DNA from: Aldrovandia affinis
Taxonomy: Eukaryota; Chordata; Actinopteri; Notacanthiformes; Halosauridae
Direction: 5' to 3'
Length of the DNA: 64,000 bases
Assembly: GCA_029706075.1 (NCBI GenBank)
Contig: JAINUG010000228.1
Span: 930,001 to 994,000 of the forward strand
Below are positions 22,916-35,154 of the stretch, in pieces. Below the pieces are notes generated by a model. It was not told the DNA's origin. It saw only the letters and a list, made by a program, of their open reading frames with translations, and ran no database searches. The position numbers were made by a program, and so were the translations under genes. The first letter of the stretch is position 1. Each line of letters opens with the position of its first letter.

Positions 22916-23222
22916 ACACACTATCTTTCTCTGTCCCTCTCTCATACACATATACACACACACTCGCATGCACACACAGAAATGTGCACATGTCTACATA
23001 TGCAAGCACACACACACACAGACATATATATATGTGTATACACTATACACAGTATATATATATACAGGCATGTGTGCACACCCACAGACACAAACACGCT
23101 TATGCACACACAGGCACACGTAGACACATATATGCACACACAGACACAAACGCATGTGTACACGCACATGCATAGACAAGCACACACAGGTAAACGCATT
23201 CATACATACACACACACACATA
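22916..23222 (+). repeat. CA-rich cryptic microsatellite
   Basis: About 300 bp of degenerate CA/TG-rich sequence with CACACA and TATATA runs. Open frames on both strands across it are low-complexity artefacts. Confidence 0.9.
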
Positions 23223-23663
23223 CAGGCCCTCTCCATTGATGATATTTTAATAATGGGTTACAGTATAATGGAAAAGTTTGAAAAACGTATTTAGTTATAT
23301 TTACTCTGCTTATAATTGTCAAACAAGTAGAGGGTCACTGCAATCCTCCATTATCAAAATGGCTCAGCATTTTAAAAAGTGTTAGTCTCCAGGGCTCAAT
23401 GTTTGTTTTACACACATTTACAATGTACCAAAGAATGCATTGCAACAATAATAATAATAACTTAATGTGTAGAGAAAATTATTGACAGCACACTCAGTTT
23501 AAAAAATTGCAGCCTGTCACAATATGTGGTTGATTATATGCAGCAGAGCTCTACATGGGCTTTCTGCAACCTGTGATGTCACCCCTTGACTCTAAGATTC
23601 TCTCTATCACACTAGTGACAAACACAAATGCAATAGGACCGGACTGCATTTAGGTGTAGAGAT
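23223..23663. other. Single-copy intergenic sequence
   Basis: Nothing recognised apart from an (ATA)n run at about 23447-23460. Confidence 0.4.
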
Positions 23664-23666
23664 CAG

Positions 23667-24812
23667 GGCCCGTATTCACAAAGCATTTTATCTTACCACT
23701 AGGAGTACTTCTAAATCGCACTAAAACCTTTTAGTTAGGAGTCCCACCTTAAAACCTATTCACAAAGCTGCAAAGACAAACTCATACTAAGGAATTCCTA
23801 GAATTGTGAAACTAAGAGTGAGGGCGGGGTTGACGTCGTTGCTAAGGATGACGTTGTTTCTCATGAACGAGCTTACTCAGAATGCCCACAGCCATTGGCT
23901 GATATAGGGTATGGGTCATCATAGAGAAATAGTTTTTCTGCCGCTGTTACGTTTTACAGTAACAATTCCCTAAATCTCGATGCAGAGTTACAGTGAAGAG
24001 ATAGACAACCATGTATGTTTTGGTTTACTTTGTTTTTCATACTAAATGCCTTTCTGGGAGGCAGGTTTTTAGAAACGTGACCGAATTAAATAAAATAGAA
24101 ACATTAGCGATCTTTTACATTTTTTATTAAATTAATTCAGGCATAAAACCACCCTAGTTAAATCGCCTAAGGCGTACTGAATCTAAAAATGTATTTTGTG
24201 AAATTTTCGAATAAAGATTTAGTAAAATAACTTACATTGAAAAACTGAAATTATCATTCATTCGAAACGCGCCTTTGGTCCTGTTATTATTTTTTTTGCT
24301 GATCCAACAAATGATCCAATGCACCCCTATTATATTCTAATAAATATTCTAAAATACAAATGTATGCTACGTGTCACTGATTTAACATGAAACCAAGAAT
24401 ACCGACTAGTCAATTGGTTACATGTCTGCATCTCGTAAACAATCAGCGGGTATCTATATATAATATATATAATATTATATATATAATACCCTCGCGATTG
24501 AGGCGGTACCTTTTTATGAGCTCTGTATCATTCAATATCTCCAGTGTTGACGCGATTGCGACAACGATTGCCGGCCGCAGCAGATTTTCGGATCGCCGTG
24601 AGTAGGTCTTTAGCGACTTAGAAGTCCTCTTGGCTGCTTTTAACTTCTCCTGGAGCTGTTTTTAGCTCTCAAACCCTTTGTGAAATACTCTTATCCCAAA
24701 AATTTAGGAGTCCTAAATTTATGAGTGACACGCCCATTATTTTTCGGACTTGCTCCTAAATTCCGCAGTTAGGACAAACTTTTACCCTTAAAATTATTTG
24801 TGAATACGGGCC
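23667..24812 (-). mobile_element. Non-autonomous PIF/Harbinger element
   Basis: The ends are inverted copies of GGCCCGTATTCACAAA, and similarity continues beyond in looser form (TTAGGAGTCC-type words near both ends). CAG flanks both sides (23664-23666 and 24813-24815). A three-base duplication of CWG or TWA type is characteristic of animal Harbinger elements. At 1146 bp it is too short for the two usual genes, but a transposase N-terminal remnant survives on the minus strand. An (AT)n tract at 24459-24488 lies where that frame breaks off. Confidence 0.8.
24470..24600 (-). pseudogene. Harbinger transposase N-terminal remnant
   Basis: A minus-strand open frame reads LLRPAIVVAIASTLEILND followed by TELIKRYRLNREGIIY. 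The second block resembles the N-terminal region of animal Harbinger transposases (ELI.RYRL.REGI-type). It then runs into the (AT)n tract. The nuclease domain (DDE) is not present in the element. The assignment rests on this short similarity plus the Harbinger-like ends. Confidence 0.5.
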
Positions 24813-24815
24813 CAG

Positions 24816-25799
24816 GACTGATTCAAAGCACACAGTGCAGTGTACATTGGGAGCATGCAGGGCCTGAGTTCAGTCCAAACCTCTGTACAATCAGCTTGTT
24901 TTGCTGCCTCTGTTAAAGGTATTAAGTCTAATAAAAGACAAAATAAATCAAAGCCATCAAGTTTGATCCATTGAAGGAGAAGGAAAAACATTTGGAATTC
25001 AACAAATTGTTTTTAGAATTATATACACACACGATAACTATATGGCAAAATTTTCCTTCACAGAAGAATATTTCTGGAGGTGGGTGGTTTATATTGGGAC
25101 CTGTGGACCTGCTTTACAGCAATCTTTGTAAAGACCTGGTGTTTATCATTCTCTATTTGGCCAGAAAGTTGGAAAGTGTATCTGTTTGTGTCTGTGTTGT
25201 GTTGTGTTCAAGGATTGACATCACTCAAATCAGCATGTCAATGGTTTCTCGCTGATTTTATTGTGTTTTTGCTATGCTACAGAATCTGATTCACCCCTCT
25301 GCTTGCCGCACTACCCGTGTTCCTATCTAGGGCTCTCTAGGAGATGGTTATCTGGGGTGATGGGTGATTTCTCTCCTTGATTACATTATCTATGTTATTA
25401 CACTTGTGTTAGACTGCAGCTTTCCCAGTGTCTGAGCCATGCCATTCAAATTGTGCTGGTATTGGTCACCCACCAGCAGGAGTAAGGGCTGAGGGCCAAT
25501 ATAACCTTTTCCCCCCCTATGCCTCACAGTAGGGCCAGGACAGGATAATCCCTGGTAGCTGTGTCTGTGCTAGGAACGTCATGGCCTCGCAGCCCTTGTG
25601 GGCTACTGGTATGGGGCCCCCAGCGACTGTCTGGAGGATGGGAGAGTGAGTCACTGAGCTTGTTCTGCGCTTGCGGCCATTCCTGATGGGCGCTGGCGGC
25701 CAGTGACTGGCTGAGTCAGGAGCCTACTCTTTCCCAAGAATCTCACAGCTGAGGGGAGTCATTATGGGATGGAGCGCTGAGCCTCATTTGAGTGCAAGA

Positions 25800-25803
<4 letters not shown>
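24816..25803. other. Single-copy intergenic sequence
   Basis: No gene recognised. Confidence 0.4.

Positions 25804-25837
<34 letters not shown>
25804..25837 (+). repeat. (GT)n microsatellite
   Basis: Uninterrupted GT run of about 34 bp. Confidence 0.97.
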
Positions 25838-25838
<1 letters not shown>

Positions 25839-28800
25839 ATGGCACAATAGACCAATGAGAAGAAATTGCAGTAAAAATATTTTACCATACCAACTATATA
25901 TAGAAATGCTGTTTGTTTATATGAAAGGCGTGAATAAAGTTCAAGCTTAATACAAGTCAGTGAACAATGGGCAATCTAGCCATTGCTACCAGTCACCACC
26001 AGCACCTGTATCCCACAATGGATGCTCACCTGCATCTTGCAAAACTGCTGGGCACTGGGGGTGCTATTTACATCCCCTCAGAGAGGGGGTGTCCCACAGA
26101 TCCCACCTCACCCAGAGGAGTCAATGTCCCACACTGCACCGTACAACCCTACAGCCACACCCCCTTACTCGAAGAACCAAGGGGAATCAACATTCTGAGA
26201 TGGAGTTATTTATCGTCATGGCAAATGAACCCCCATCTACCACAGCGCCACCCTTCTCCACTGGAATTGAAACACTGATGGTCTATTTACCTGACATTAT
26301 GGAAATATACTTCAGTAAAGGCAGTTCATTTATTCCACTTTCCTCTATGGATAATCAGGGAACAAAGGCCCAGGTAGGTAATCAATCTGACACTGTTATG
26401 TTATCATGGAACAGTGCACGGGGTCCAGCATGGATATGAGAACAGATGCTCCCTTACTGCAGGCTTCTCTCTATGATGTGGGGGTACAGAGAGGGACCAG
26501 TGTATGTCATCTCAGTGATAACTATGCGGCTGTGGTGTCAGTGTGGTGTAAGTCCTTTTACAAGTTATTGTTCCCGCTCTGCAAGATGAGTTATTTTGTG
26601 CCTCTTTCATCTTTGCAAGCACACTGCACTCCTTGTGTACACAAAATATATCTTACCTACACAGTGTGTAAAAGCAAGGCACAGCCTTCAATGAGAGATA
26701 TCAATGGGTGCATTAAACAACCCCCACCGAAAAGAAGCTGTAGCTTGCTCTTACAATATATTTAATAAAAAGTAACAAAAGGGAAATAAGAAACAGCTGT
26801 AGCACACTTTCATAAAAGTTAACAGCAGTTAGAAATGTTTTGCAGAAGGCTGAAAGCCTTGGTATAGCAAGACACCACTGCGTGATCAGACTAGACTTGA
26901 ACATGCAGGAACTGTCTGAAGAGAAAGAGAAATGTCCGCACTGTGAGATAATGATGCAATAATGCATCTTCGGCAATGTGTATTTATTATAGCCTCCTGT
27001 AAGCTGTAAGTCAGTGTCTGAATCCAGGCTTCCTGCTGTTGTTCAACACATTGTAGCCGGAGGATTTCACAGGGCATTCCACGATGGGAAAACCTATGCC
27101 CACTCTAGCAGCTGGAACAGAAAATCAACGGTTGAAACTGGAGTTATTTGTTGCATTGTTGCTGTTGTGGTCATCCGCATAGTGGGAGATGTTATTTAGT
27201 GGCTCAATATTCGCTTAGCTTAATTGAGGGTTCATCCAGCGGATGAGTGAGAGGCCACGAGATCAACATCATCCCCTTTCAACCTCTGGTAGCTCTCTTC
27301 CCAATTTTGTAAATAAGAAAAAAAGGAATTAAATGGACAGAGTACTTTACAAATCCTTGGTTTAAGAACCATTTGTAAGTTCTTTTTTAGGCTCTTTTTG
27401 CAGTGTTGCTAGGGCACTCCATTGTCACTCTTTTGGACTGGGTAGATGCAGCTCCAAAGTGTTAGAGGCAGGCTTTCGGAGCGCGAAAGACAATGCACCT
27501 GCAATCACAAACCCTGCCTGGCGCGAGGAAGCCTCACAGGAAAACGGAATGACCCAGACTCACTTGTGACTGGTGTGAGGCAGGAAGGAGGAATGGGGAC
27601 CACTTCCTGTGTCATCCAACACTTTCACTAAGTGCTGAGAGTGGTGGGGGCGGAGCTACCCGGAGGGGGAAAAGGAAGCCTTTAATCACATGGTCTGTCT
27701 GCCTCCAGAACAGTTTTATGAGCTCTGAGCTGGAAATAAGTAGCATTGGATGAGATAAACACTTGGTATCCCCCCCTACCCTCCCACCCTGAACCAGGAA
27801 TCTTGGTAGCAGTCACACTATGGGTCATAAATCCCAGTCTTTATTGCTCAGTCTAACTCGCTGACAGAGAGTCAGTCATTAGCAAGCGTCACCCAAAATC
27901 ACTAAGCTGCGAGCCCTCACACAAGCTTTCACAGATGCTCCCGGTTAGCCTCGTTTCCTGTGCCCTCTTTGAACTCTCAATACGCAACAGCAAGAACAGG
28001 CCGACACATTGTGCCAAGGCGCTGGACACCATCAGAGGGGTATGAAGGCAGCCATTGTGTCCCTGAAAATGTGCTGAAAAACTCACGCTCAGACAAGAAA
28101 AAAAAAAAACAAGAAAACTACAATTTCTGAAAATCTGTACCTGATTTGTTCAGGTTTTTACAAGATTTTCCCACATAGACACGAGCACAGGAGTGCTTTA
28201 ATCCATTCACCCCATAGCTAGGGAGCAGTAAATGGAGCATTTCCGTTGATTGGATATTCCACATCGTGCTCCTAGATCCGCATGTTGTGCGGTTGAGTGA
28301 GAACTGCAGATGTTCTGCCTGGATTAACCTGGAGGTCAGAGGGTGGCTATGCTCCAGTAGCACCGCTTACATTTGCCACCTAACTTGAAACTTTAAAAAT
28401 CTGAAACCATGACTGGCTGAGAGAAAATGTCAAATGGATATTAAAGGAAATCAGCACATTTTCATGATTTAGTGTTTCTTAGACCACCGTAAATCTCACA
28501 TTTTCTCATTATAAAAAGTCATTTTTTTATTTCTTTCATATTTCATATAAAGACCTTATTAAATGGTTAAAATGGGCATCACATATATTTTGGATGATAA
28601 GAAAAGGAAAAAAATAAAAATAAAAAAATAATTAAATTAATTCTCGTTTAATCGTAAATACACCTTTGAATGGTAAAATCTAAATTATTTATAGATAGGC
28701 AAGCTCACCGTTAAATATGTCATAATAGCTGATAACCTAACCTTCAAAATATGAGCTAGTTTTCAAAAATGATACCAAAGTTCACGGCTGTCAGGAAACA

Positions 28801-29993
28801 GCGATTGGCCTGAACAAGGTTTGCTTGCTTGAGAGTCATTAGGTGTTCCCCCTCTTCGTGCTAAAGCCCCTGTTTCAGCTTGCCATTGTCACTGTATACT
28901 CTAACCTTCACATGCTTAGTGAAGTGGAAACAACCATACAATAGTCTTGCAAAAAAATTTTATTCAAATGTTTGCTGCTCCAGGAAACTAATAGATGAGT
29001 TTGGGCTCAGACGGAACACAACTCTCTTATCTGTACATTTGGTGAGAGACAAAACCTCATATTTGGCAGACATAGCACTCATTAAAAGTTATTGTAAATC
29101 TGCACATTTGCTACATCTTGAAGTCAGATTAAAAAACAAAAAAAGAACAATAAAACATAAGGAAAAACCATCTTGGGTGGCAGACACTTTTGCGGGTAAT
29201 GACACAGTATGTCCTGAACGAGCTTTGCAGTAGCTGGTGCACAGGCCTTATGAAAGAAAAGTGAGAATATTTCTGATTTGCCTGGCATTAAAAATACATG
29301 TGGCTTCCCCGTGCGCGCAGTCGTGCTCAATAAGTCACGTTGGCTCTTTTGTTCTTTACCGCGAAGAGCGTTCCTGGGGGAGCTCTTTCTGCAGACAGCC
29401 AGGGAAATGTGAGCAGTGGTGTCAGAGTCCGCCGAGCGCCACCAGATCGTATCACGCCCCCCCTCCCACTGCAGCAGCCATACATTTCCAGGTCAAAAAC
29501 ACCTCGTTCCCAGCCTCATTGGGATGGTCCACTCCACCGTGCAGCACGCACTTATGTTCTCCACTGCTGCTGAGGGGGTAGCCACCCAAAGCACACATCT
29601 CATGCTGCTGCTCCCCCATACATTCGGGGCTGCAATGAGAGGCGCACCTCTGATTGCTCACAACTGCAAAGGAATTGCACATTTAGACAGATAAGACCCA
29701 AACTTCTATTCTAATTGGGAAAAACCATAGAGGTATCATGCATATATCAAATATTGGCTTAGGAATGAAACAAACTGGTTTCTGATGTTGCTGAAACAAG
29801 ATATTATGAAGAGAAACACAGTCCTGTGAAGACAGCATAGCGTGTCCACTCCCTGCTCGATCATAACAACCATGCAATAACAAACAAATTAAAGCAAAGC
29901 TGGGCCTGCACTTCTGTTGTGTATTCTACCTGACCTCCAAATCAAAATTAATGAGCCATGCACAAATTCAGCTACATCAATTGGTTCATGTAG
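25838..29993. other. Single-copy intergenic sequence, no gene seen
   Basis: Overlapping open frames at 25960-26439 and 29237-29694 are rich in Pro, Ser and His without domain-like patterns and are probably chance. AT-rich sequence occupies 28480-28700. A CpG-containing patch lies at about 29300-29460. Confidence 0.35.
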
Positions 29994-30032
29994 TGTAGTG
30001 ACCTTGCTATTTGATCTAGCAAGGTCACTACA
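29994..30032. repeat. Perfect 16-bp hairpin with everted AGGTCA-type half sites
   Basis: The arms 29994-30009 and 30017-30032 are perfect reverse complements around a seven-base loop (TTTGATC). Each arm contains an extended nuclear receptor half site: TGACCTTG at 29999-30006 and CAAGGTCA at 30020-30027. Together they make an everted pair. Confidence 0.85.
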
Positions 30033-31135
30033 AGCGAATTTGCACTGATATTCATCTGAAATATGCTATTATGGATATTTTTGTTTTGCTTGTTTTTGTG
30101 TGTGTTTTCCCCCATTTGTTTATGTCCTAAAGTAAATGCAAACACACAACATCCTCAACTGTTGAAATGGGTTTCCTGCCTATTTTTCCCCCAATAATCA
30201 TACATTTCTTGCATAAACTTTTAATATGTTTGAAAATTGAAAAATATATGGGGAGCTCACATCGAGTTTGTGTGCAACAGCCATTGTTATTAAATAATCA
30301 GCCACAAGTAGGCTGATGTGCACTGCATTTAGATGCATGCTGCCACAGATATAATGACTGGAGGACTGGCGGAGTGTACATATCTTCTGAAACATCAGCA
30401 AGCAGGTCCAGGAATTAAATTATCGCCTGAGGCCCGAAGTGTATTCGATTTTCTTGTCCTCCAACTGGAATGTAAATAAATCACAGAGCAGGGTTCCTGG
30501 AAATCAACCTAGAATCACCTTTAGGAGTGCGTGGGTAATGCAACAATGGTTTCCCTGGTGAAGAGTCACAAACTTGTCTGCACAGGAGTTTCAATCTATA
30601 ATCTATTTCAAACTTTGTCCCTTATTCTGTAAAAGCAAAGTGAAATACAGTAGCAAATAAATGTAATGTCATCTTCAAAGCACCTGTGCAGACGAGGATG
30701 GAAACTACGTAAGACTTCCTGAAACTTGTTTGGATTCAGTAGATTTTGAGAATCCAAGGTCGGATATGTTACGCTTTCATTTTGTTTGTCGATCCCACCC
30801 TGAACAACCAAACACAGCTAATATTAAAAGGTGGTATCCCAAACACAACTGGAATCTGACTTACATCAGCACCTTCCAGGTGAGGGAATGCAAGGCCCTC
30901 CATTCACACACCCCAACACCATCCCACAGGAGATCACAGGCATGCCAAAATATACTGCCCGTTTTCCTGGAACTAACCTAGGAGTCTCTCCATCTCCCAA
31001 CGAGGACCTCTGTTTCTCAGTCACTCTAGATAGTATCTCCCAGGTGACATAACTATTGCACAGCCAACAGGTTCCACCAATATTTAATTTGTGATGTGCA
31101 GTTTCCAAAAAGCAACTACCTTAACCCATGTAACC
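30033..31135. other. Single-copy intergenic sequence
   Basis: No gene or known repeat recognised. Confidence 0.4.
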
Positions 31136-31334
31136 AGGCATCAGTGTGGCATAGTACTTTGGGAGCAGGTTGTGGGTTTGAGTCCTTGGAATGGCAAAGC
31201 TGTTAACCTTCAAGCCAGCACTTAATCGAAATTGCTTCGGCAATAACCCGTAAATATATCATCATCATTGTTATTGTAATTTATTTTTGTTATTATACTA
31301 CAACCTTTGCTGCAGGTGCTTCTGCTAAAATCAA
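31136..31334 (+). mobile_element. Degenerate V-SINE
   Basis: It starts with a worn tRNA-like head (GGCATCAGTGTGGCATAGT) and a box-B-like GGTTTGAGTCC. V-SINE core words (AGCACTTAATCGAAATTGCT) follow. It ends with an L2-type tail, GTGCTTCTGCTAAAAT. It is older than the minus-strand copy at 12719-12957. Confidence 0.65.
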
Positions 31335-31765
31335 TATCGCTACAGTGTTAGGTTTATCATTATTATCATCGCTATTATTGTTTTTCCTTTTTACTTTTTA
31401 ATCCAGCGGCCATGTCATTACCAGCAGACAGATGCTCCCGTTTTTGCTGACTTCAGCAGAACAAATTGCATGGCTCACTTAACCATTTGGAGAGAAGGGA
31501 GCTCACCTGCACAAAGGAGACCTGGCCAGGCTCCTCTCATACAGGGACACGCAGGTGTTTCACTGGAAGGGCAGAAATCAGCCCATGAACACCCGGGTCC
31601 CCAAGGGGCCAGAGGTCAGCCTGGGCAAGCTCCTATGCACTCAATCAGCTGACTCCCCAGCTAGGCTTCATCCAGCCCAACAAAGGGATCTCTATCCCCC
31701 ACTCCGTGACCCAGTAGAATCACTGGGTTTGTAATGACAATGTAATTACAATGTATTACATAAGT

Positions 31766-31811
31766 ATTATTATTATCATTATTATTATTATTATTATTGT
31801 TGTTGTTATTG

Positions 31812-31866
<55 letters not shown>
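31766..31866 (+). repeat. (ATT)n / (TTG)n microsatellite
   Basis: About 100 bp of ATT repeats interrupted by a short TTG run at about 31797-31815. Confidence 0.95.
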
Positions 31867-31868
<2 letters not shown>

Positions 31869-32469
31869 TATATTTTCCTTTGTGTTATTATATTGTTGCC
31901 ATGTTCTGCTGCTGTGTAACAAAAAGTATTCAGCTTGCTGTATTTGTGCTAGATTGATAAATAACAATGTGAACTATATGTTGAAAAGGATGAGTGGTGT
32001 TGATAAAACTTTAAGACATACTGACATACTTCTCACTACTTGATGGAAATAAAATGACCTTGCAACTCGAAGAATGAGGCCATTGGAAATTTGTCTCATG
32101 CTGTTTTAATCCGATATGATTCGTGTGAGAGAAGATCTGAAAAGAGGAACTTTTCATTTCACATTTCCTTTTAAAAGTTTGACAATGCATACACCAGGTA
32201 AAATACAATAATAACCATGAGATGGGCACTTGGATGAAATTGATGAACATTTTGAGTCAATGCCTGACAGTTAAGCTAATGAGAAAACTCGTATCTCTAC
32301 CATAGCTGTTAAACTGGATATAAGTCATAATATGGAGCAAAGTAAATTTGGACACATACATCAACTTTTATTATATTTGTATAAATGCAGATGCATTTCT
32401 AACTTTGTGTGAGAAAGCATCCCTCGGTATTGCACTTTTGGATTTTTACAAATATTTGTATTTATTGTA
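31867..32469. other. Single-copy intergenic sequence
   Basis: Nothing recognised. Confidence 0.4.
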
Positions 32470-33300
32470 GAGTGGGTATAAAAAGTATTCACTGCCTTTG
32501 GCATTTTTCACATTTTATTTTCTTACTTTATGGAATTAATCATGGATTTCTTGCCACTGATCAACACAAAATACTATATAATGTCAGTTTAAAAAAACAA
32601 AAAAAGCAACTAAAGCTTTTTCTAATGAATTGCAAATACAAAACAGACAATAACTGATTCCATAAGTATTCACCCCCCACCCTTTACTTAATACTTGTTA
32701 GTAGCACCTTTAGCTGCAATTACAGCTGTGAGTCTATTAGGGTAAGTCTCTACCAGCAATGCATATCTGAACACTAAAATGTTTTGCCCATTCTTCTTTA
32801 CAAAATTGCTCGAGCTATTGCCGTCCAATGGATAGTTTCTCCCATCTCTGCCATGGAAGATTATAACTCCGTCAGAGTTGCCATAGGCCTCCCTAACAAG
32901 TGCCCTTCTCGCATGGCTGCTCAGTTTTGGAGGATGGCTGTTCTAGGCACATTCACAGTTGTGCCACATCTTCTCCATTTCTTTATGATGGATTTCTGAG
33001 GGATATTCAATGTCTTTGAAATCATATTATCTTTCCCCTGATTGGTGCTTTTGAAGAACCTTTTCTTGGATTTGCTTTGAATTTTCTTTGGTCTTCATGA
33101 TGAAGCTCTTGTTTGGAAATGCACTAACCAACTGTGGGACCTCTCACAGACAGGTGTATTTAATTTGAAATAATGTTAAACACCTTAATTGTACACAGGT
33201 GGACTCTAATCAAATAATAATGTGACCTCTGAAGACAATTTATTACACCAGAGTTTATTTAGTTGCGTCTTAGAAGAAGGGGTGAATACGTATGGAATTC
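32470..33300 (-). mobile_element. Internally deleted Tc1-like IR/DR element
   Basis: It belongs to the same family as the element at 14804-15875, in the opposite orientation. The plus-left end has the outer repeat AGTGGGTATAAAAAGTATTC at 32471 after TA at 32468-32469. The inner repeat CATAAGTATTCACCCCCC begins at 32660. At the other side the inner repeat survives (GGGGTGAATACGTATGG at 33279-33295) but the outer one is missing. The transposase catalytic domain has been deleted, leaving N-terminal and extreme C-terminal remnants. Confidence 0.82.
32850..33098 (-). pseudogene. Tc1 transposase N-terminal remnant
   Basis: On the minus strand the frame begins at an ATG (33098) and reads MKTKENSKQIQEKVLQKHQS before a stop. 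It continues with decayed helix-turn-helix residues and KLSSHARRALVREAYGNS-like sequence. These are the DNA-binding domain of the IR/DR family transposase. The DDE domain is missing, so the fragment cannot encode an active enzyme. Confidence 0.75.
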
Positions 33301-33689
33301 ATTATTGCGCTCGGCTTTCAAGATAAAAGTAAATGAACAGCAATCAGACAGAGCACTAACAAGGCATGGGGCTCTGGGAATTAGAAAAATATCCAAATGC
33401 TGGCTATTCAGTCCACATTTAATGTAAAAGTCTAAAATGCAATAGATTCATATAGTTGTTTTGTGAGTGTCATGGTACACCCAAAATAAATAAATTATGC
33501 AGATGCACATTATTGTCTGAGAATAGTCCAGAAATTGTTCATTTTTCCTGTTCATTATGGTCTTGCATAATCTATGTATATTGATGGCCAGCGTTACCGT
33601 TACACAGAAATCAGTTTCATAGAGATGGAACACAATGGAGACATAAATCATCATTTTTGCTGTACTTTTTAATGCATACCATTTGTTAT
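33301..33689. other. Single-copy intergenic sequence
   Basis: Nothing recognised. Confidence 0.4.
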
Positions 33690-33776
33690 CATTATTATGG
33701 ATATAGGCACAATTAGCTAAGATGAGCTGAATGGCCTGTTGTAGTCATTTTAATATTCTCATGTTCTTGTCCTTGT
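33690..33776 (+). mobile_element. CR1-like LINE 3' end fragment
   Basis: GAGCTGAATGGCCTGTTGTA followed by GTCATTTTAATATTCTCATG resembles the terminal 3' UTR of fish and tetrapod CR1-like elements. It is short and lacks coding sequence. Confidence 0.45.
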
Positions 33777-34370
33777 GGGGTCTTGTAAATTAAGTTCCTT
33801 TTCAAGAACATTGCTTTTAAGTGCTTTCAGTGCTGTCTAAAATAATCTTAAACTGAATTTAAAACCTGAACAACAGCAAAGTTAAAACTAAAGGTAGAGA
33901 AGGGGCTAGAGACTGACAACCCTGGAAAAAAATTAACATCATTACCTTAACAGATAAAGTCCCCAACCCCCCCGCAGAGACGCTTAATTGCATTGGATAA
34001 TTGGCTTATGTTACATGTGTTTTTTATTTCTTGTTCGAGACATTCACCGCCAGCCAAAAAACAATTTACTCTGCATGGTTGTTCTGATTTAATACAAAGC
34101 CTTCGGTTTGTGGCAGAACACCCACTTTGCACACATATTTATGCAAATGAATAGAAAAGCTTAGGATGTTCATGAGAGAAAACATAAACTACAGCACATG
34201 TGGGGGAAAACACAAACCCCCCTCCGACTGAAACAGGGCTCCCAAGACAACAAGTCCAGACCCCACACATAAAAGAGAACTGCAGCACTGACAGCCTAGC
34301 ACTCATTATGCAATACCCTCCTCACCCTTTGGCATCACATTCCAGTATGTTCTCTTAAACATCAGTAGTT
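33777..34370. other. Single-copy intergenic sequence
   Basis: Nothing recognised. Confidence 0.4.
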
Positions 34371-34568
34371 AGGCTGCTGGGTGGCTCATCCTGTTAAGAC
34401 AACGTTACAGTGTGTGTATGGGCCCCGCATTCAGCATTGAATCCAGGCCATGCCGATGCTGACTATAGCCTATAGCCCCACAGGGCTGCGCACTATTAGC
34501 TATTGCATCGCCCAGGGAGGGAGGGATTTGATAGGTGGGATTACCATGTCTCATTGTGCACATCTCAA
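34371..34568 (+). mobile_element. Degenerate tRNA-derived SINE (second family)
   Basis: A tRNA-like head (GCTGGGTGGCTCATCCTGTT) is followed by a worn box-B region (ATTGAATCCAGGCC), a body with CCCCACAGGGCTGCGCAC and CATCGCCCAGGGAGG, and an end GATTACCATGTCTCATTGTGC. The order matches a fish SINE family I remember from salmonid-type sequences, but I cannot name it. It has no L2 tail. Confidence 0.55.
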
Positions 34569-35154
34569 CTATGTGTCTCAACGACTATTTGAAAAGCATC
34601 TGTATTCAACTAAGTATTTCAGCTGAGTATTTTTACCTTTTGAGCTGAGCATCAATGCAATTTAGTTAATACAGTTAATAAACAGGGTTTAATATAGGAG
34701 GCTTAAATGAAAATACACAAACAAAACTAAATGAAACTTCCCCATCCCAAAAAACTACAGTAAGCTATATCTGTTTACTGTAGTTTACTATAGAACTGAT
34801 AAACACGCACGTTAATTTTAGGGGGACCAGATTCAAACGTGGGTGTAAAAAGATGGAATAATTTCCGCTGATGACATTGTTGAGTGGTGGATGCTGATGA
34901 TATTGTTGAGCGGTGGGTCAGGGGATCTGTATTTTATATCCATAAAAGTTTATACTTTGTTTAAAATGCAGCAATAATCTAAATAAGGACACGGGAAATC
35001 TGAATAGAATCCTTTATTGAAGAATCTAAATGTGTAACATCTGGCCATCCCTGTTAGTTTAGTTTAGTGAGAAGTAAGGAATCCGCATGCTCTTTAATGA
35101 AGAAAGGTCTGAAGTCTGTAAAGTAAGGTGCTCTTTGGATACAAGGCTCAAATA
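34569..35154. other. Single-copy sequence with small repeats
   Basis: A 12-bp inverted repeat (34752-34763 and 34775-34786) and a 26-bp tandem duplication (34867-34892 and 34893-34917, with a few differences) are visible. Nothing else was recognised. Confidence 0.5.

Noticed and set aside
22602-23239. Several long open frames on both strands
   Set aside because: They translate CA/TG-rich microsatellite sequence (Cys-Val or His-Thr repeats).
25960-26439. 159-codon plus-strand open frame with overlapping frames
   Set aside because: Low-complexity Pro/Thr/Ser composition with no conserved block; three frames are open over the same stretch.
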